The notes beneath the pieces are model-generated. The model searched no databases. It had not been told where the DNA came from and saw only the letters and a list, made by a program, of their open reading frames with translations. A stretch of 36,414 nucleotides of DNA from positions 1 to 36,414 of the forward strand of contig NZ_MUIN01000012.1 in assembly GCF_002080045.1 (NCBI RefSeq), read 5' to 3'. This DNA comes from Pseudomonas sp. Bc-h. GTDB lineage: Bacteria; Pseudomonadota; Gammaproteobacteria; Pseudomonadales; Pseudomonadaceae. A program made the position numbers and the translations under genes. Below, piece after piece: positions 34,776-36,414 of the stretch (its first letter is position 1; every line of letters begins with the position of its first letter).

Positions 34776-36414
34776 TGAGCAAACTGAAAAAAACGCGCCC
34801 CAACCTCAATGTCTACCTCTGGATCCTGGTGCTGCTGATCGCGGTCTGGCTCGGATATGTGTGGCACATCTATGAACAATCAATCGTCGACGGCGTAAGG
34901 ATAACGGGAATGGCACAGGGAACTCGCCAGGGTATCGCAGGAATAATCGCAGTGGTCTTGCTGGTGTTCAGCGGCCATTGGGTCGGCAAAGCCATGGCGC
35001 AAGATCGCGCGAATGAACAGGCCGAGCTTGACTACATGACTGGGTATCTGGCGGAGCAGGATGACATCGCCAAACGGACGTTCTCCCTGGAGGTCAAAGG
35101 CACTGGGCTTGCCGTGGATATCTGGCATCAATCACACGTGTGGCAGAAAATCAAAGAAAAGAACAATAACTTCACCTCGATCTACTCCCGAGACCCCAAG
35201 GACTACCCCGCTACTGCCGATTCCCGCAGAACTGGTGCTAGCCTCAACATTCGTGCCGCAGCGACGCACTCTGCTCGCGACGCTGTCGCTTACTGGCCGC
35301 TGCCGACTTTTGCAGTAGCCCCTCCCAAACAACCAGACGATACAGACGACCGCGCAGCAGGCAGCATCATATCGGCGCGGAATGCTGCGACTCTGGGGGT
35401 CACACTCTTCCTCTGGCAAGATGCAGAAAACACCACCCACAGTCAGCGCATGATTGAAAAGCTCTTCACGTTTTTTGACGACAATCCCGAAGTACCTGAA
35501 GCATTGCTGCTCAGTCGAGACGGCGACCATACACGCAGCGGATACCGTGTTCGAGGCACGCGTGGACTTCCCAATGGCTACTACGTTCCGACAGTCTTTG
35601 AAAGTATGGCGGGTTTACTTGTTGCCAGGACTGATCGGGTAGATCGCTATCTGCGCCCCTATGCCGTCCGCGAGAGAGAAGATAATCAGAACAAATCCAC
35701 GGACATCGGCAAGCTGTGGTTCTTCTATTGGAAGCATTCCCCACAGTTCCGCAATATCTATGAGAATGCAAAAAAAGCCGAAGGAGTAATCGATCCGGAT
35801 GCCCCCGGCACCATGTCCAGCACCTACTGGCACGCTCAACTCCCCGACCTCTGGAAAACCACCACCAACCATGGCCCGGGCGACTTCCGTCCGAGCAAAT
35901 GGCTGCCGATCCGTTGGGCGCAACACCAGATCGACGAATACGACGAGACACCCACGCTCGGCTACCTGCATCGTCCGATCAAGGTCTCGATGAGCGATGA
36001 AAACGGCAAACCGCTCAAGCCCGCCCTGCGTGCACGAGCGCTGCAAACCGGCTGGCAGGAAGCGCTTAAAACCCTGCCAAACGGTGAAAAGCCGCTGCGT
36101 GTGTTCTACGACAGCACCGACAACACCGAGGGCGAAATCGCCCTCACCCTGGCACTGCACGCCTTGAACATCGACGGCACCGGCCTTGAACTGGGCAACG
36201 TCGACGAGGGCTACGACATCGGTCGTCGCCTGGGCAACACCGGCGTCAGCAGCGCACTGGTGGAAATCAACCTCGCCACCATCGCCAGTTACCTCGAAGG
36301 TGGGGTCAGCGCCGTCGTTTACTCCGGCACCGACGGCAGCACCACCATTCAAATGATCCGCCCACCCAGCGAAGCCACCAAAGCCAAAAACGCCGAGACC
36401 CGCTGGGCCGATCC
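34775..36414 (+). CDS. tla3: Tla3-type T6SS lipase adaptor (DUF2875 family), 3' truncated by window edge
   Basis: In P. aeruginosa Tla3 takes Tle3 from the periplasm to VgrG2b. This gene overlaps the tle3 stop by one base and is open to the window end (546 codons). Two membrane spans are visible at the N-terminus (~13-30 and ~53-68), followed by a large soluble part with KTFSLEVKGTGLAVD-like RTFSLEVKGTGLAVD, TLGVTLFLWQDAEN, LRVFYDSTDNTEGEIALTLA and SALVEINLATIASYLEGGVS. I recall this layout for DUF2875/Tla3 proteins. The first ~900 bp are visibly richer in A/T than the remainder. The immunity gene tli3 is not in view and may follow. Confidence 0.85.
   Translation, partial: MSKLKKTRPNLNVYLWILVLLIAVWLGYVWHIYEQSIVDGVRITGMAQGTRQGIAGIIAVVLLVFSGHWVGKAMAQDRANEQAELDYMTGYLAEQDDIAKRTFSLEVKGTGLAVDIWHQSHVWQKIKEKNNNFTSIYSRDPKDYPATADSRRTGASLNIRAAATHSARDAVAYWPLPTFAVAPPKQPDDTDDRAAGSIISARNAATLGVTLFLWQDAENTTHSQRMIEKLFTFFDDNPEVPEALLLSRDGDHTRSGYRVRGTRGLPNGYYVPTVFESMAGLLVARTDRVDRYLRPYAVREREDNQNKSTDIGKLWFFYWKHSPQFRNIYENAKKAEGVIDPDAPGTMSSTYWHAQLPDLWKTTTNHGPGDFRPSKWLPIRWAQHQIDEYDETPTLGYLHRPIKVSMSDENGKPLKPALRARALQTGWQEALKTLPNGEKPLRVFYDSTDNTEGEIALTLALHALNIDGTGLELGNVDEGYDIGRRLGNTGVSSALVEINLATIASYLEGGVSAVVYSGTDGSTTIQMIRPPSEATKAKNAETRWAD

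Noticed and set aside
1..36414. CRISPR arrays, tRNA or rRNA genes, insertion sequences and attachment sites
   Set aside because: None seen: no regular repeat-spacer pattern, no transposase-like protein, no cloverleaf or rRNA sequence recognised by eye.

Overview
The window carries a nearly complete type VI secretion system (T6SS) core operon, flanked on both sides by vgrG-linked effector modules. High GC, gene content and protein signatures (a Tsi6-family immunity protein; a vgrG, Tle3 lipase and Tla3 adaptor module) point to Pseudomonas. A plant-associated or P. syringae-like lineage is plausible but is inference only.

Left module (1-2149, minus strand): a vgrG is followed by the start of a DcrB/DUF1795-like (Eag-type) chaperone gene that runs off the left edge, so a PAAR or Rhs effector probably lies beyond it. 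After a 0.7-kb divergent intergenic region, the plus strand (2879-7560) holds a 488-aa polymorphic-toxin-like effector with a Gly/Ala-rich hydrophobic middle and a variable C-terminal domain. Behind it is a row of small genes that looks like an immunity array: a putative cognate immunity gene, an unknown 176-aa protein, an 87-aa immunity-like protein, a Tsi6-family protein, a paralogue of the first immunity gene, a SpoT-like HD hydrolase whose reading frame is shifted near its 5' end, and a small protein with a GGMGS motif. A decayed minus-strand gene (7613-8135) closes this island.

A 0.66-kb non-coding region (8142-8803) rich in palindromes precedes the T6SS operon (8804-29752): an unknown 249-aa T6SS-linked protein, then tssB, tssC, tssE, tssF, tssG, tssH (clpV), tssJ, tssK, tssL, tssM, tagF, a second IcmF-like gene fused to an OmpA domain, hcp and tssA. 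Most genes overlap or lie within about 50 bp of each other. The main exceptions are the gaps around hcp, which is flanked by stem-loops on both sides, including a good intrinsic terminator before tssA.

Right module (30097-36414): a second, longer vgrG with a C-terminal extension, a Tle3-type phospholipase effector and the start of a Tla3-type adaptor that continues past the right edge.

How it works together: TssJLM forms the envelope complex, TssA/E/F/G/K and VgrG the baseplate, Hcp the tube, TssB/C the sheath, and ClpV recycles the sheath. TagF probably restrains firing post-translationally. The IcmF-OmpA fusion may supply the peptidoglycan anchor that the short TssL lacks. The most unusual parts are the orphan immunity array with its alarmone-hydrolase-like member, the uncharacterised toxin domain, the IcmF-OmpA fusion and the RNA structures around hcp.
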